Source of the DNA: Chloroflexota bacterium
GTDB taxonomy: Bacteria > Chloroflexota > Anaerolineae > Anaerolineales > Villigracilaceae
Assembly (NCBI GenBank): GCA_013388685.1
Contig: JACAET010000052.1
Location: 155,701 to 219,700 of the forward strand
Direction of reading: 5' to 3'
Length of the DNA stretch: 64,000 bases
In this document: one piece after another, positions 17,114 through 26,575 of the stretch
How positions within the stretch are numbered: the first letter of the stretch is position 1
How the letters are laid out: each line of letters starts with the position of its first letter
Translations under genes and position numbers: made by a program
Notes under the pieces: model-generated
What the model was told of the DNA's origin: nothing
What the model saw: the letters and a program-made list of their open reading frames with translations, nothing else
The model's database searches: none

Positions 17114-17902
17114 CTAGGGCACAGGCGTCTGTGTCGGCGGAACATACTCCACCGCATACACCATGAAATCGGAATACGTTACGCTTACCGGGGTATCCCC
17201 CGCGCCGCGTACGAAGACACCAAAAGACCCGCGCGGCGAGGCTGTATCGCGGATATCAAATTGGAACCGATCATTGAGAAAGAGACGCATTTCGCTTCCC
17301 ACCGCCCAAATGCCTATCCGCACCTCGCCCGGCGCGCCCAATGGAGCGTCCCCGCTAAGCGTCGGTTCCTGCACGAGCAGGCGCACGCCATTCTTGACGC
17401 GTTCGGCAGAGGTCATGCCGTTACAATTCAAAGTAAAACGGTAGAACGCGTCGCCCGTGGAGCGAATAATCACGCCGTAACTATCGTCCCGGCGGCACAG
17501 GCTGGGACGCGCGGTGATCTCCGCATAGAAATCGCCGAAAACCGCCCCGCGGTTCATGCTGACCAGATACACACCCGGCTCGGCGGCAAGCGTCAGTCGA
17601 TTACGGGCAATGGCGGCGCTACCCTGGGCAGAGGCGGCAACATCCCAGGCGGTGTCATCCGAAAAATCGTCGGCGAGCAGCACCGCGCCAATTCCCGGAT
17701 TCATGCGCGGCGCGGCGGTGGGGGTGAATACCATCATCGGCGTGGGCGTGGCAGAAGGGGGAAACCAGATCATGGTCGAAGTCGGAGGCGGAGTATCCGA
17801 GGGCAGGGGCGCCTGGGTGGGCGGTAGCGTCTCAGCCGGCAGACAAGACGTCGTCAGCAGACATCCCAAACAAAGAACAAAAGAGGGAATGAAACGCCAC
17901 AT
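17114..17902 (-). CDS. Lipoprotein with lectin-like domain, function unknown
   Basis: A 262-residue lipoprotein. From MWRFIPSFVLCL a hydrophobic core leads to lipobox LLTTSC. A Thr/Pro-rich linker (about residues 25-65) precedes a jelly-roll domain that starts DDFSDD and ends SDFMVYAVE. This pattern is typical of concanavalin-like/DUF1080-type sugar-binding or hydrolase domains; no catalytic residues can be assigned. The start at 17902 gives the normal signal; the open frame to 17995 adds an unlikely 31-residue lead. Confidence 0.7.
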   Translation of the reverse strand: MWRFIPSFVLCLGCLLTTSCLPAETLPPTQAPLPSDTPPPTSTMIWFPPSATPTPMMVFTPTAAPRMNPGIGAVLLADDFSDDTAWDVAASAQGSAAIARNRLTLAAEPGVYLVSMNRGAVFGDFYAEITARPSLCRRDDSYGVIIRSTGDAFYRFTLNCNGMTSAERVKNGVRLLVQEPTLSGDAPLGAPGEVRIGIWAVGSEMRLFLNDRFQFDIRDTASPRGSFGVFVRGAGDTPVSVTYSDFMVYAVEYVPPTQTPVP

Positions 17903-18006
17903 GGAGAAATGACAATCTTCGTGAGGTTTTTCTTTCGAGGTGTTGTAAAATAACATCAAACATTCTACCGCGTAACGCGGCACTTCACAGCACACAAGGA
18001 GACTCT

Positions 18007-19020
18007 ATGACCGAAAAACTTGTACTGGTGACCGGTGCATGTGGCGAAATTGGTCAGGCGTTGGTGCAAGGGTTGGCTCAACGGGACGGATACAGGATCG
18101 TGACAGCGGATTTGGCTCCGCTACCCGACAGCATCAAAGACATGTCGGCGGAACATGCGCAGGGGGACCTGGTGTACAAAATAAAAACCTTCTACGATTA
18201 TGATTTCGACGTCATCTTCCATTTGGCGGCTTCGCTTTCTTCGAAGGCGGAGGTGTCGAGCGAAGAGGCGCACCGCATCAACGTGGAAGGTACGATGCAA
18301 TTGCTGATGATGGCGGCATATCGTTCGGAAAAATACCGCAAGTCTGTGAAGTTTCTCTTCCCGAGTTCCATTGCCGCGTACGGCATGGCAAGCCTCGAAG
18401 TAAAAAAAGCGGCGGGCGCCGTGAAGGAGGACGACTACAACACGCCGCACACCATGTACGGATGCAACAAGTTGTATTGCGAAAAACTGGGGATGTATTA
18501 CAGCAAATATTACGGGCAAAAGCATTTGGACGAAAACCCGCCTCACATGCTGGACTTTCGCGCCATTCGTTTCCCCGGCTTGATCTCCGCCTTTACCCTG
18601 CCCAGCGGCGGGACGAGCGACTACGGTCCCGAGATGCTCCACGCCGCGGCGCAGGGGAAACCCTATTCGTGCTTCGTGCGCGAAGATACCAAGATCTCGT
18701 TCATGGCCATGCCCGACGCCATCAAATCCCTGCTCATGTTGTTGGATGTGCCGCGCGAAAGGCTGAATCACCAGGTTTACAATATCGCCGCCTTTGCCAT
18801 TACCGCGGGCGAATTCCGCGACCGGGCGTTGAAAGCCTTCCCCGATGCGAAGATCACCTTCGCACCCAACCCGCGCCGCCAGGGCATTGTCGACTCGTGG
18901 CCCGAAGACGTGGACGACTCGCTTGCCCGCGGCGACTGGGGTTGGGCGCCCGATTACGACGCCGCTCGTTTCTTCGACGAATATTTCCTGCCGGCGATAC
19001 GCAAGAGATATGGAAGGTAA
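18007..19020 (+). CDS. NAD-dependent epimerase/dehydrogenase, L-threonine 3-dehydrogenase-like
   Basis: A 337-residue extended SDR enzyme. The Rossmann motif is TGACGEIGQAL at residues 9-19, catalytic YGCNKLYCE (Tyr-x-x-x-Lys) near 155. RAIRFPGLIS, followed by GGTSDYGPEMLHAA, and then FMAMPDAIKSLL resemble the SDR-type threonine dehydrogenase, which makes 2-amino-3-ketobutyrate. A partner kbl gene is not nearby, so the substrate could also be a nucleotide sugar. A strong AAGGAG site lies 6-11 bases before the ATG, and a TAAAAT box lies at about 17946-17951. Confidence 0.8.
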   Translation: MTEKLVLVTGACGEIGQALVQGLAQRDGYRIVTADLAPLPDSIKDMSAEHAQGDLVYKIKTFYDYDFDVIFHLAASLSSKAEVSSEEAHRINVEGTMQLLMMAAYRSEKYRKSVKFLFPSSIAAYGMASLEVKKAAGAVKEDDYNTPHTMYGCNKLYCEKLGMYYSKYYGQKHLDENPPHMLDFRAIRFPGLISAFTLPSGGTSDYGPEMLHAAAQGKPYSCFVREDTKISFMAMPDAIKSLLMLLDVPRERLNHQVYNIAAFAITAGEFRDRALKAFPDAKITFAPNPRRQGIVDSWPEDVDDSLARGDWGWAPDYDAARFFDEYFLPAIRKRYGR

Positions 19021-19082
19021 ATTCTCCGCCGCGCACAGGGCGATCCCCCCGCGCGGATTACGCGGAATTCGAGGCGCTTTAA

Positions 19083-20201
19083 TCATCCCCCAAGCGTCTC
19101 ATTCAACCAGTCCAAAAATCCCTTTTCCTGCGGCTTGACCGTTGTTCCCAAACTTTCCGCCAGTTTCTCGAACAATTCGCGCTGTTCCCTGGTGAGTTTT
19201 GTGGGAATTGCCACATTGACAATGACCAATTGGTCGCCGCGGTCTTTGCGGCGCAAATAAGGCACCCCCTTGCCTTTCATCACGAAAACTTTGCCGGGTT
19301 GCGTTCCCGCCGGAATCTTCAATTTCTCTTCACCGTCCAAGGTCGGCACTTCGATCTCGGCGCCGAGAACCGCCTGCGCCACATTGATATCGAGATTCAA
19401 AAGAATATCGTTTTCGCGGCGTTTGAAAAATTGGTGCGGTTTGACATTCAGCACGAGAAACACGTTCCCGTGCGGCCCCCCATAGATGCCTGGTCCGCCT
19501 TCCCCCGAAAGACGGATCTGCGTGCCGCGATCCACACCGGCAGGGATCTGCACTTTCTTCGTGACCTTTTTGAGTTCCAGCCCGCCGCCGCGGCAGGATC
19601 TACACGGAGACGAGATCGTCTCGCCGCGGCCGTTACACACCGGGCAGGTCGTCGTCTGCACCATCTGCCCCAAAAAGGTCTGCCTCACCTGGCGCACCTC
19701 TCCCTGCCCGTTACAGGTGGAACAGCGCACCGGCGAGGTGCCCGGTTCTGCCCCCGAGCCGCTACAGCGCGAACAGGTCTCTTCACGCTGGAACTCGATC
19801 TCTTTCTCGACGCCAAAGACCGCCTCTTCGAACGTCAGCGTGACCTGCATTTGCAAATCACGCCCGCGGCGCGGGGAGCGGCGCGAGGCGCGCCCACCCG
19901 ATGAAAAACCGAACTGCCCGAAGAGTTCCTCGAAAATATCGCCGAAATCCACGGTGTAATCGCGGAAACCGCCCGTGTTGCCAAGTCCCTCCTTGCCAAA
20001 GCGGTCATAGCGGGCGCGTTTTTCATTATCCGAAAGCACGCCGTATGCTTCGTTGATTTCCTTGAATTTCTCCTCGGCGCCCGGTTCCTTGTTCACATCG
20101 GGGTGATACTGACGCGCAAGTTTGCGGAACGCGGCTTTGATCTCGTCATCGCTTGCGTTCCGCCCAACGCCAAGAGTTTCGTAGTAATCGCGGTTGCTCA
20201 T
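19083..20201 (-). CDS. dnaJ: Chaperone protein DnaJ
   Basis: A 372-residue type I J-protein that delivers unfolded clients to DnaK and stimulates its ATPase. The J domain covers residues 1-70 with YHPD, then a short Gly/Phe region. The zinc-finger domain has four CxxCxGxG repeats ([32 protein letters not shown]), followed by two beta-barrel client domains. It is the last gene of hrcA-grpE-dnaK-dnaJ, separated from dnaK by 66 bases containing a long hairpin. Confidence 0.96.
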   Translation of the reverse strand: MSNRDYYETLGVGRNASDDEIKAAFRKLARQYHPDVNKEPGAEEKFKEINEAYGVLSDNEKRARYDRFGKEGLGNTGGFRDYTVDFGDIFEELFGQFGFSSGGRASRRSPRRGRDLQMQVTLTFEEAVFGVEKEIEFQREETCSRCSGSGAEPGTSPVRCSTCNGQGEVRQVRQTFLGQMVQTTTCPVCNGRGETISSPCRSCRGGGLELKKVTKKVQIPAGVDRGTQIRLSGEGGPGIYGGPHGNVFLVLNVKPHQFFKRRENDILLNLDINVAQAVLGAEIEVPTLDGEEKLKIPAGTQPGKVFVMKGKGVPYLRRKDRGDQLVIVNVAIPTKLTREQRELFEKLAESLGTTVKPQEKGFLDWLNETLGG

Positions 20202-20212
20202 AAGGGCTAAAG

Positions 20213-20264
20213 GTCGAAGGTCGAACGTCGAAAGTCATTTGATCTTTCACGTTCGACCTTCGAC
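20213..20264. repeat. Hairpin repeat between dnaK and dnaJ
   Basis: GTCGAAGGTCGAACGT (20213-20228) is the exact reverse complement of 20249-20264; GAAAG and CTTTC extend pairing inside. The arms are built from a short GTCGAA-type word. In the operon message this would be a 21-bp stem, which may influence processing or the dnaK:dnaJ ratio. Confidence 0.75.
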
Positions 20265-20267
20265 GGA

Positions 20268-22157
20268 TTACTCCTTCACCTCACCATCCACCACTTCAGG
20301 TTCGTCATCATGTTGGGATGAAGAGCCCGCGTCCGTGCCACCGCCCGCAGCCGGATTCTGCTCATAGACGCTGGCGCCAATCTTTTGAACGGCTTCGCTC
20401 AATTTATCCGTCGCGGCTTTGATGACAGACACCTCCTCGCCCTCCGCCACGCGCTTGACCTCGGCAACACTTGCTTCAATACCGGATTTGACCGCCGCGG
20501 GAACCTTGTCGCCGAATTCGCGTAAAGCCTTTTCGGCGGCGTAAACGGTATTATCGGCATGGTTGCGGGCTTCGATCAATTCCTTGTGCTTGCGGTCTTC
20601 CTCGGCGTGCGCTTCCGCGTCCCTGCGCATCCTTTCCACCTCCGCCTCGGAAAGACCCGATGAAGCGGTAATGGTGATATGCTGCGAGCGTCCCGTCGCC
20701 TTATCCTGAGCGGTGACCTTCAGGATGCCGTTCGCATCGATATCGAATGTCACTTCGATTTGCGGAATGCCGCGCGGCGCGGGCGGGATTCCATCCAGAA
20801 TGAACCTGCCCAGCGACTTGTTATCCGCCGCCATCGGGCGTTCGCCTTGCAAAACATGGATCTCCACCTGCGTCTGACTGTCGCTGGCGGTGGAGAATAC
20901 CTGACTCTTGCGGGTCGGGATGGTCGTATTACGCTCGATCTGCGGGGTGGCGACTCCACCCAACGTTTCAATCGAAAGCGTAAGAGGGGTGACATCGAGC
21001 AGGAGGATGTCCTTCACTTCGCCCCCAAGCACGCCCGCCTGGATCGCCGCACCGATGGCAACCACCTCGTCGGGATTCACACCCTTATGAGGTTCCCTGC
21101 CGAAGAACGCTCGAACACGGTCCTGAATGGCGGGCATGCGCGTCATGCCGCCAACCAGCACCACTTCGTGAATATCGCCCGCCTTCAAATTCGCGTCAGA
21201 CAACGCCTGTTTGACGGGGGCAATCGTCCGGTCTATCAGATCCGCCGTCAATTGTTCCAATTTGGCGCGGCTGAGAGACATGACCAGATGCTTGGGTCCG
21301 CTGGCATCTGCGGTCAAATACGGGAGGTTGATCTCGGTCTGCATCGTGGTCGAAAGTTCGATCTTGGCTTTTTCGGCGGCTTCCTTCAACCGTTGTAACG
21401 CCTGACGGTCGTTATGCAAATCTATACCATTATCCCTCTTGAACTGTTCAATCAGGTAATCCATGATGCGCAGGTCGAAATCGTCGCCGCCGAGGAAAGT
21501 GTCTCCGCTCGTGGATTTGACCTGAAACACGCCATCGCCCACCTCCAGCACAGAGACATCGAACGTGCCGCCGCCCAGGTCGTACACCACGATGATTTCG
21601 TTCTTCTTTTTGTCCAGACCGTACGCAAGCGAAGAGGCGGTCGGCTCATTGATAATACGCAAGACCTCCAACCCTGCGATCTTGCCTGCGTCTTTCGTCG
21701 CGTTGCGCTGTGCGTCGTTAAAATATGCAGGGACGGTGATGACCGCCTGGGTAACGGGTTCGCCAAGATACGCTTCGGCATCACGCTTGATCTTGGCAAG
21801 GATCATCGCCGAAACCTCCGGCGGAGAATATTCCTTGCCCCCCAGTTCCACACGCACATCGCCGTTCGGCGCTTCCTTGACGGCATAGGGCACACGCTTC
21901 CTAGTGCGCTCCACTTCGGGGTCGTCCGCCTTGCGCCCCATAAAACGCTTCACCGAAAAGATCGTATTCTGCGGGTTGGTGATTGCCTGGTTGCGCGCCA
22001 CGCGCCCAACGAGACGTTCGTTGTTCTTGTTCATCGCCACCACCGAAGGGACAAGGCGCTCGCCTTCTGCGGAGGGGATGACAATCGGCTCCCCGCCCTG
22101 CATCACCGCCGCGACGGAGTTGGTCGTACCCAGGTCTATGCCAATGATTTTTGCCAT
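20268..22157 (-). CDS. dnaK: Chaperone protein DnaK (Hsp70)
   Basis: A 629-residue Hsp70. The N-terminus [19 protein letters not shown] is canonical. The ATPase signatures [14 protein letters not shown] and [13 protein letters not shown] are present. The substrate domain begins after [17 protein letters not shown], and the lid ends in an acidic tail. Length is normal. It sits between grpE and dnaJ in the CIRCE-controlled operon. Confidence 0.97.
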   Translation of the reverse strand: MAKIIGIDLGTTNSVAAVMQGGEPIVIPSAEGERLVPSVVAMNKNNERLVGRVARNQAITNPQNTIFSVKRFMGRKADDPEVERTRKRVPYAVKEAPNGDVRVELGGKEYSPPEVSAMILAKIKRDAEAYLGEPVTQAVITVPAYFNDAQRNATKDAGKIAGLEVLRIINEPTASSLAYGLDKKKNEIIVVYDLGGGTFDVSVLEVGDGVFQVKSTSGDTFLGGDDFDLRIMDYLIEQFKRDNGIDLHNDRQALQRLKEAAEKAKIELSTTMQTEINLPYLTADASGPKHLVMSLSRAKLEQLTADLIDRTIAPVKQALSDANLKAGDIHEVVLVGGMTRMPAIQDRVRAFFGREPHKGVNPDEVVAIGAAIQAGVLGGEVKDILLLDVTPLTLSIETLGGVATPQIERNTTIPTRKSQVFSTASDSQTQVEIHVLQGERPMAADNKSLGRFILDGIPPAPRGIPQIEVTFDIDANGILKVTAQDKATGRSQHITITASSGLSEAEVERMRRDAEAHAEEDRKHKELIEARNHADNTVYAAEKALREFGDKVPAAVKSGIEASVAEVKRVAEGEEVSVIKAATDKLSEAVQKIGASVYEQNPAAGGGTDAGSSSQHDDEPEVVDGEVKE

Positions 22158-22173
22158 AAGTTCAGTTCTCCTG

Positions 22174-22226
22174 TGTCAGGTGTCAGGTTATCACATATCA
22201 AGCAGCCCGACACCTGACACCTGACA
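22174..22226. repeat. Hairpin repeat between grpE and dnaK
   Basis: TGTCAGGTGTCAGG (22174-22187) is the exact reverse complement of 22213-22226. The arms are tandem copies of a TGTCAGG-type word. It has the same plan as the dnaK-dnaJ spacer but a different word. Confidence 0.75.
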
Positions 22227-22234
22227 TATATTTT

Positions 22235-22780
22235 TTATTGCGCCACCCTCACAAGGGCGGGTCGTATCACCCGTTCGCCAAGCACATAGCCGTTTTGCAC
22301 CACCGCGATCACATGACCGCTGGCAACCTCCTGGCTCGCTTCATGCGAGATCGCCTCGTGCAGGTTGGGGTCGAACTCCGCACCCACCGCCTCGATTCGT
22401 TTGATGCCTTCGCTCTCGAGCATACCCTGGAATTTACGCACGATCAATTCGATGCCGTTCGCCCATGACTCGTCTGCGGGCAGGTTTTGCAGGGCGCGCT
22501 CCAAATCGTCCAATACCGGCAGGACCTTCCTGATGATGTCGCCTTTCATGGAGGCGCGCAGCATGTCGTGGTCACGTTCGAGTCGTTTTTTATAGTTTTG
22601 GAATTCCGCCTGCGACCGCATCCAAGAATCCTTGTATTCGGACGCCTTTGTTTCAGCCTCTTCGAGCTGTTTTTTCAACGCCTCAAACTCAGCCGAAACC
22701 TGCCCCTCGATTTGAGCCTCTGCAACCGCCTCAGCCTGACTCTCGCGGTTGATGTCCTTTTTATGTTTCTTCTCTGTCAT
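22235..22780 (-). CDS. grpE: Nucleotide exchange factor GrpE
   Basis: A 181-residue exchange factor that releases ADP from DnaK. A charged N-terminal tail leads to the long coiled coil (about residues 25-75, FEALKKQLEEAETKASEYKD). The beta domain follows, with the signature segment FQGMLESEGIKRIEAVGAEFDPNLHEAI split around residue 130. The start at 22780 follows an AGGTG site; an in-frame GTG at 22792 is less likely. It lies between hrcA and dnaK. Confidence 0.94.
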   Translation of the reverse strand: MTEKKHKKDINRESQAEAVAEAQIEGQVSAEFEALKKQLEEAETKASEYKDSWMRSQAEFQNYKKRLERDHDMLRASMKGDIIRKVLPVLDDLERALQNLPADESWANGIELIVRKFQGMLESEGIKRIEAVGAEFDPNLHEAISHEASQEVASGHVIAVVQNGYVLGERVIRPALVRVAQ

Positions 22781-22820
22781 ATTGCTTCTCACCTGTTTTC
22801 AATCATCATAATCAACGGAA

Positions 22821-22836
22821 GACGTTAGAGAACGTC
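22821..22836. repeat. 16-bp palindrome GACGTTAGAGAACGTC
   Basis: A 6-bp stem with AGAG loop lies in the hrcA-grpE spacer. It belongs to the same family as 6016-6031 and 51305-51320. Confidence 0.6.
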
Positions 22837-22846
22837 AGCCGCGGTG

Positions 22847-23884
22847 TTACTCAGCCGTGATCGTATTGTTCACCATGTCGCTCAACAACCCCGCCACAAA
22901 GCGCACCGTGGGGATTGCCCGCGCATACGCCATGCGCATCGGACCCACCACGCCCAGGGTGCCCGTCGCCAACCCGGGAACGCCGTAGCGCGCAACCACC
23001 ATCGAACACTGGCGCAATTCCTCCCACACGCCCTCGCCGCCGATCAGCACCTGCAAGCCGCCCACATTGCCTTCCGTGACCGTACGGTCGAGCAGGTCCT
23101 TCAGGGTGGACGGTTCGCCGAAGATTTTCAAGGCGCGGCGCGCCTCCTCGGTCTCGATGAATTCGGGTTCGGTCAGGACGTTGGACAAACCATCGGTGTA
23201 GATCTCGCCGGAGACGCGTTCGGCGCTGAGCCGCATATCTTGAACGATCAGGGTCAAAATGTCCTGATCGAGCGCGTCGGGACGCGTCGGGAGCGAGGCG
23301 ATGGCGTCCACGTTGAGACCGGCAAAAAGTTCGTTCAGACGCGAGGCGGTCTGGCTGAGGCGCTCTTGAGAGACGGGTTCCGCCAGCGTCAGAATTTGCT
23401 GGCTGACCTCCCCGCCCACCATGACCAGCACCATCAGCACCTGGCGTCCCTGCGTGGAGATCAATTCCACGTGTTTGAATTTGATTTGTTCGATGTGCGG
23501 CGCGGTAACCACAGATATGCCCTGCGATTGATGCGCAAGGATCGAAGCCGCCAACGTCATCCATTGGCTGACATCGGAGCCAGATTGATGGAATTGGTGT
23601 GAAATCGTCCGCTGCATCGCCTCGGGCAAAACCGCCTGGTCGATCATCTGACTCACAAAATAACGATAGCCTTGTTCGGTGGGAACCCGCCCCGCCGAGG
23701 TATGAGGCTGGCGCAGGTAGCCCATTTCGGTCAATGCCGCCATTTCGTTGCGAATCGTCGCGGGTGAAAGTTTGAGGCGATAATCCTCCACAAGTCGCTT
23801 GGAACCGATCGGTTCCGCCGATTCGATATGGTCGCGGACGATCAACAAGAGCAGGGTTTTCTGGCGTTCGGTTAGGTCATTCAT
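22847..23884 (-). CDS. hrcA: Heat-inducible transcription repressor HrcA
   Basis: A 345-residue repressor that binds CIRCE and is kept active by GroEL. The N-terminal winged helix contains ERQKTLLLLIVRDHIESAEP, GSKRLVEDY and SPATIRNEMAALTEMGYLRQPHTSAGRVPT, all typical. The dimerisation and inserted domains follow to the end (GVVGPMRMAYARAIPTVRF). It is the first gene of the operon and lies directly behind a perfect CIRCE, so it controls itself together with grpE-dnaK-dnaJ. Confidence 0.96.
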   Translation of the reverse strand: MNDLTERQKTLLLLIVRDHIESAEPIGSKRLVEDYRLKLSPATIRNEMAALTEMGYLRQPHTSAGRVPTEQGYRYFVSQMIDQAVLPEAMQRTISHQFHQSGSDVSQWMTLAASILAHQSQGISVVTAPHIEQIKFKHVELISTQGRQVLMVLVMVGGEVSQQILTLAEPVSQERLSQTASRLNELFAGLNVDAIASLPTRPDALDQDILTLIVQDMRLSAERVSGEIYTDGLSNVLTEPEFIETEEARRALKIFGEPSTLKDLLDRTVTEGNVGGLQVLIGGEGVWEELRQCSMVVARYGVPGLATGTLGVVGPMRMAYARAIPTVRFVAGLLSDMVNNTITAE

Positions 23885-23895
23885 GGTTCACACAA

Positions 23896-23922
23896 TTAGC
23901 ACTCTCAAAAAGAGAGTGCTAA
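23896..23922. promoter_or_regulatory. CIRCE operator (HrcA binding site)
   Basis: TTAGCACTC-N9-GAGTGCTAA is a perfect match to the CIRCE consensus, placed 12 bases before the hrcA start and just after the predicted transcription start. Confidence 0.97.
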
Positions 23923-23935
23923 CAGCCTGTGAATA

Positions 23936-23965
23936 ATCATATCACGCAAAAAAGTATGCAGTCAA
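23936..23965 (-). promoter_or_regulatory. Sigma-A type promoter of the hrcA operon
   Basis: On the minus strand TTGACT (23965-23960) and TATGAT (23941-23936) are separated by 18 bases. The expected start at about 23929 puts CIRCE in the early transcribed region. Confidence 0.8.
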
Positions 23966-23983
23966 TAAGAGAAGTATAAGAAA

Positions 23984-24012
23984 AAGCCCGCCACGTTGCA
24001 TGTGACGGGCTT
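23984..24012 (-). terminator. Terminator of the Ser/Thr kinase gene
   Basis: On the minus strand the stem AAGCCCGTCAC / GTGGCGGGCTT with a 7-base loop is followed by TTTCTTA. It follows the kinase stop by 23 bases. Confidence 0.8.
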
Positions 24013-24034
24013 GGTGTGTCTTGCAGATCGAACC

Positions 24035-26242
24035 TTACGGAGCTGGGCGCCAGGCAGGATCGAAATCGAGGGCAGGGTCTTCGGTCAGGCGGGTTCTGTT
24101 TGCACCGGTGATGGTCATAAAATAGATGTCGCGGTTACCCTGATTATCCGAGCTCTCGCACACGATCCACTGACCATCGGGGGAAAATTCGACATCTTCG
24201 ATGGGACGGGGCAGTTCCAGCCGGACGGGGTCTTTTGTGTCGCGGTCTGCGTAACGGATACTCATCAACCAGGGACGCGAGGTGGCGACGCCCACTTCCC
24301 GCTGACTGAATAAGATCATCTCGCCGTCTGGAGACCATAGGGGCAGGTAATCCCAAAGCCGCTGACCACTGCGCGCGATTTGGACTTTGCCCTCGCCCGT
24401 ATCGCTCATCACCCAAACCTGATAGGCGTTGAAACGTTTGACTGTATACGCGATCTGGTTTCCGAAGGGCGACCACGCAGGCTGGCTGTTTTCCTGCACG
24501 TTGCTGCCCACGTCCGTCAATTGGATGATGGCGCCGGTTTCCAGCGTAAGAACATAGATGTCTTTATAACCGTTGCGGAGGGAGGTAAATGCAATCCGTT
24601 TGCCGTCGGGCGACCAGGCGGGGTCGAAATCGGAGCCGGGGACGGAGGTCAACGGTTTTTGACCGGAACCGTCCGCATTCATGATATACAGGCTGGAATT
24701 GTTGTAGACGTTTTGACTGATGTCGCCGCGCGCCAGACAGGGGGAGATGAACACAAGTTGCGAACCATCCGGCGACCAGGAGGGCTGACACGCGCCCTCC
24801 TGCATGTTTGTAAGAGGCGTCAAACCGGTTTGATCGAGATTGACAAGGTAGATTTGGGGGATCCCCGTGCGGGCGGAAGCAAAGGCAATCTGACCGGTCC
24901 CCCCGCCGGTTGGAGTGGGCAGGAGTACCGGGGTGTTTTCCGGAGTGGCGGTGATTTCGATCACGGGAGGCAGTGTGGGGGTTGGCGTCAGCGTTGGCGT
25001 CAATGTCGGTTCGGGGGTTAGCGTTGGCGTCGGTGAAAGCGCGCTGGTCACAGTCAATGCCGCCTCCATGGGCGTGGGCGAAGCAGGCATGCTGGTTGGG
25101 GGCGCCGCCGGAGTAGAGGCAGGCACACCCAGGAAAAAAACCACCTGCGGCGGAAGGGCGTCCATTACGACCGGTGGGAGCAGGTGAGGCGCAAATCGCG
25201 CCAAACCGACCAGCGACGCGGCAAGCAGGAAAAGTATCAAAAGGAAAGCGGGAAGAAGACGGAATTTTTTACGCCGTTTGGGCGGTTTGAAAACCGGCAG
25301 TTCCTCGGAAACAGGCTCTTGGGACAAGGGGGAGAGTGACGCGGAATCCTTTTGAGCGGGTTTCTGTATTTCGGAAGAACCCGATTCGACCGGCGCAGGC
25401 TGAATGACGTATTCGCCCGGCAACCGCTGAGTTTTCGATTTCGAGCCGAGCAGGGCGCGTTTGAATTCCTCGGCGGTTTGAAAGCGATCGGCGGGATCAA
25501 TGCCCATCGCTTTTTCGATTGCCGCCGCCAAGCGGCGCGAAATTTTGCTGTTGCGCTTTCGGAGCGGCGTCAGTTGCGTATTGTCCATGGCACGGGCAAG
25601 GCCGTCTTCGGGAATGATGCCGGTCAGCGAGGCGTAAAGTGTGGCGCCCAGCGAATAAATATCGGTGCGAGGGTCGGTGCGCGCGGTGCCGTATTGTTCG
25701 GGGGGCGAGTAACCGGGCGTCATGGCGCGCGCGCCGGTGGTTGTCGCCTGACTTCCATGCAGGACCTTGGCAAGACCGAAGTCTACGAGAAAAACGTGAC
25801 CATCGGGCGTGATCTTGACGTTGCCCGGCTTGATGTCGCGATGCAGAATCGGCGGCTTACGCGTGTGAAGGTAGGTCAGGGCGTCGCAAATGGATGCGCC
25901 CAGCAAGATGGCTTCGTCCTCAAGAATGTTGCCCTGCCGCTCCATGCGCTGGCGCAGATCCTCCCCTTCGATGTAATCCATGACGAGGTACTGTCCCTGA
26001 TCGCCGATGACAAAATGATCGGTAACGCGGGGCAGATTGGGGTGACGCAGATTTGCCAGAATGACCGCTTCCAGGCGGAACTGGCGCGCGTATTCGTCGG
26101 TAGTGAACAGGTTTTCCTTCACTGCCACATCCACACCCAGATTTTCGTCCACAGCACGGTAGACCGACCCCATACCGCCCTGCCCGAGGATTTCTACAAT
26201 GCGGTATCTTTTATGTAATAATGTGCCTCGTTCGAGTGTCAT
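24035..26242 (-). CDS. Transmembrane Ser/Thr protein kinase with extracellular TolB-like propeller
   Basis: A 735-residue one-pass sensor kinase. The start at 26242 (MTLERGTLLHKRYRIVE) gives the normal Pkn-type N-terminus, and a GGGAG site and a minus-strand TATAAT (about 26282-26287) lie upstream. The longer frame to 26509 is unlikely. The kinase domain (about 13-275) has GQGGMGSVY, AVKEN (catalytic Lys), ILHRDIKPGNVKI, LVDFGLAKV and MTPGYSPPEQY. A hydrophobic helix (about 370-395) and a Thr/Pro-rich linker lead to an external six-bladed TolB/WD40-like propeller with repeated WSPDG(S/K) motifs. Ligand and targets are unknown. Confidence 0.92.
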   Translation of the reverse strand: MTLERGTLLHKRYRIVEILGQGGMGSVYRAVDENLGVDVAVKENLFTTDEYARQFRLEAVILANLRHPNLPRVTDHFVIGDQGQYLVMDYIEGEDLRQRMERQGNILEDEAILLGASICDALTYLHTRKPPILHRDIKPGNVKITPDGHVFLVDFGLAKVLHGSQATTTGARAMTPGYSPPEQYGTARTDPRTDIYSLGATLYASLTGIIPEDGLARAMDNTQLTPLRKRNSKISRRLAAAIEKAMGIDPADRFQTAEEFKRALLGSKSKTQRLPGEYVIQPAPVESGSSEIQKPAQKDSASLSPLSQEPVSEELPVFKPPKRRKKFRLLPAFLLILFLLAASLVGLARFAPHLLPPVVMDALPPQVVFFLGVPASTPAAPPTSMPASPTPMEAALTVTSALSPTPTLTPEPTLTPTLTPTPTLPPVIEITATPENTPVLLPTPTGGGTGQIAFASARTGIPQIYLVNLDQTGLTPLTNMQEGACQPSWSPDGSQLVFISPCLARGDISQNVYNNSSLYIMNADGSGQKPLTSVPGSDFDPAWSPDGKRIAFTSLRNGYKDIYVLTLETGAIIQLTDVGSNVQENSQPAWSPFGNQIAYTVKRFNAYQVWVMSDTGEGKVQIARSGQRLWDYLPLWSPDGEMILFSQREVGVATSRPWLMSIRYADRDTKDPVRLELPRPIEDVEFSPDGQWIVCESSDNQGNRDIYFMTITGANRTRLTEDPALDFDPAWRPAP

Positions 26243-26563
26243 TGATGTAAAAGGCTCCCAAAATAATGGCGCTAGATTTGGGATTATATCAGAGCAGACG
26301 CCCATATGTAGGATTTCATTTCTCTTTTGAAACGGAAAAACAACCCTCACAATATCATGACATTTGCAGATTCGATGAAACGATTCGACGCGTCGAAGCG
26401 GGCAGCCACGATTTGCGGGAGCTTTGCCGCGCCGGGGCTGTCTCCGGAGGCGGTAAAAGTCTTTTGGGCGTACCCGGCTGCGGGTCGGTGCGGAGGCGGG
26501 GAACGACAATGATGCGGGCGGTAAACCCCTCTCCAGTATCTACGCGCAGGGTTTTATTTCATG

Positions 26564-26569
26564 TACACT
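26564..26569 (+). promoter_or_regulatory. -10 box (TACACT) for a leaderless start at 26576
   Basis: TACACT ends 6 bases before ATG 26576. It fits the leaderless pattern, although this box has two departures from consensus. Confidence 0.35.
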
Positions 26570-26575
26570 GATGCC

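Noticed and set aside
22844..23602. Long open frame antisense to hrcA, and similar antisense frames along the window
   Set aside because: They shadow clear genes on the other strand and have no sensible protein features.
24915..25187. A plus-strand frame rich in Gly and Val opposite the kinase linker
   Set aside because: It is only the reverse of the Thr/Pro linker codons.
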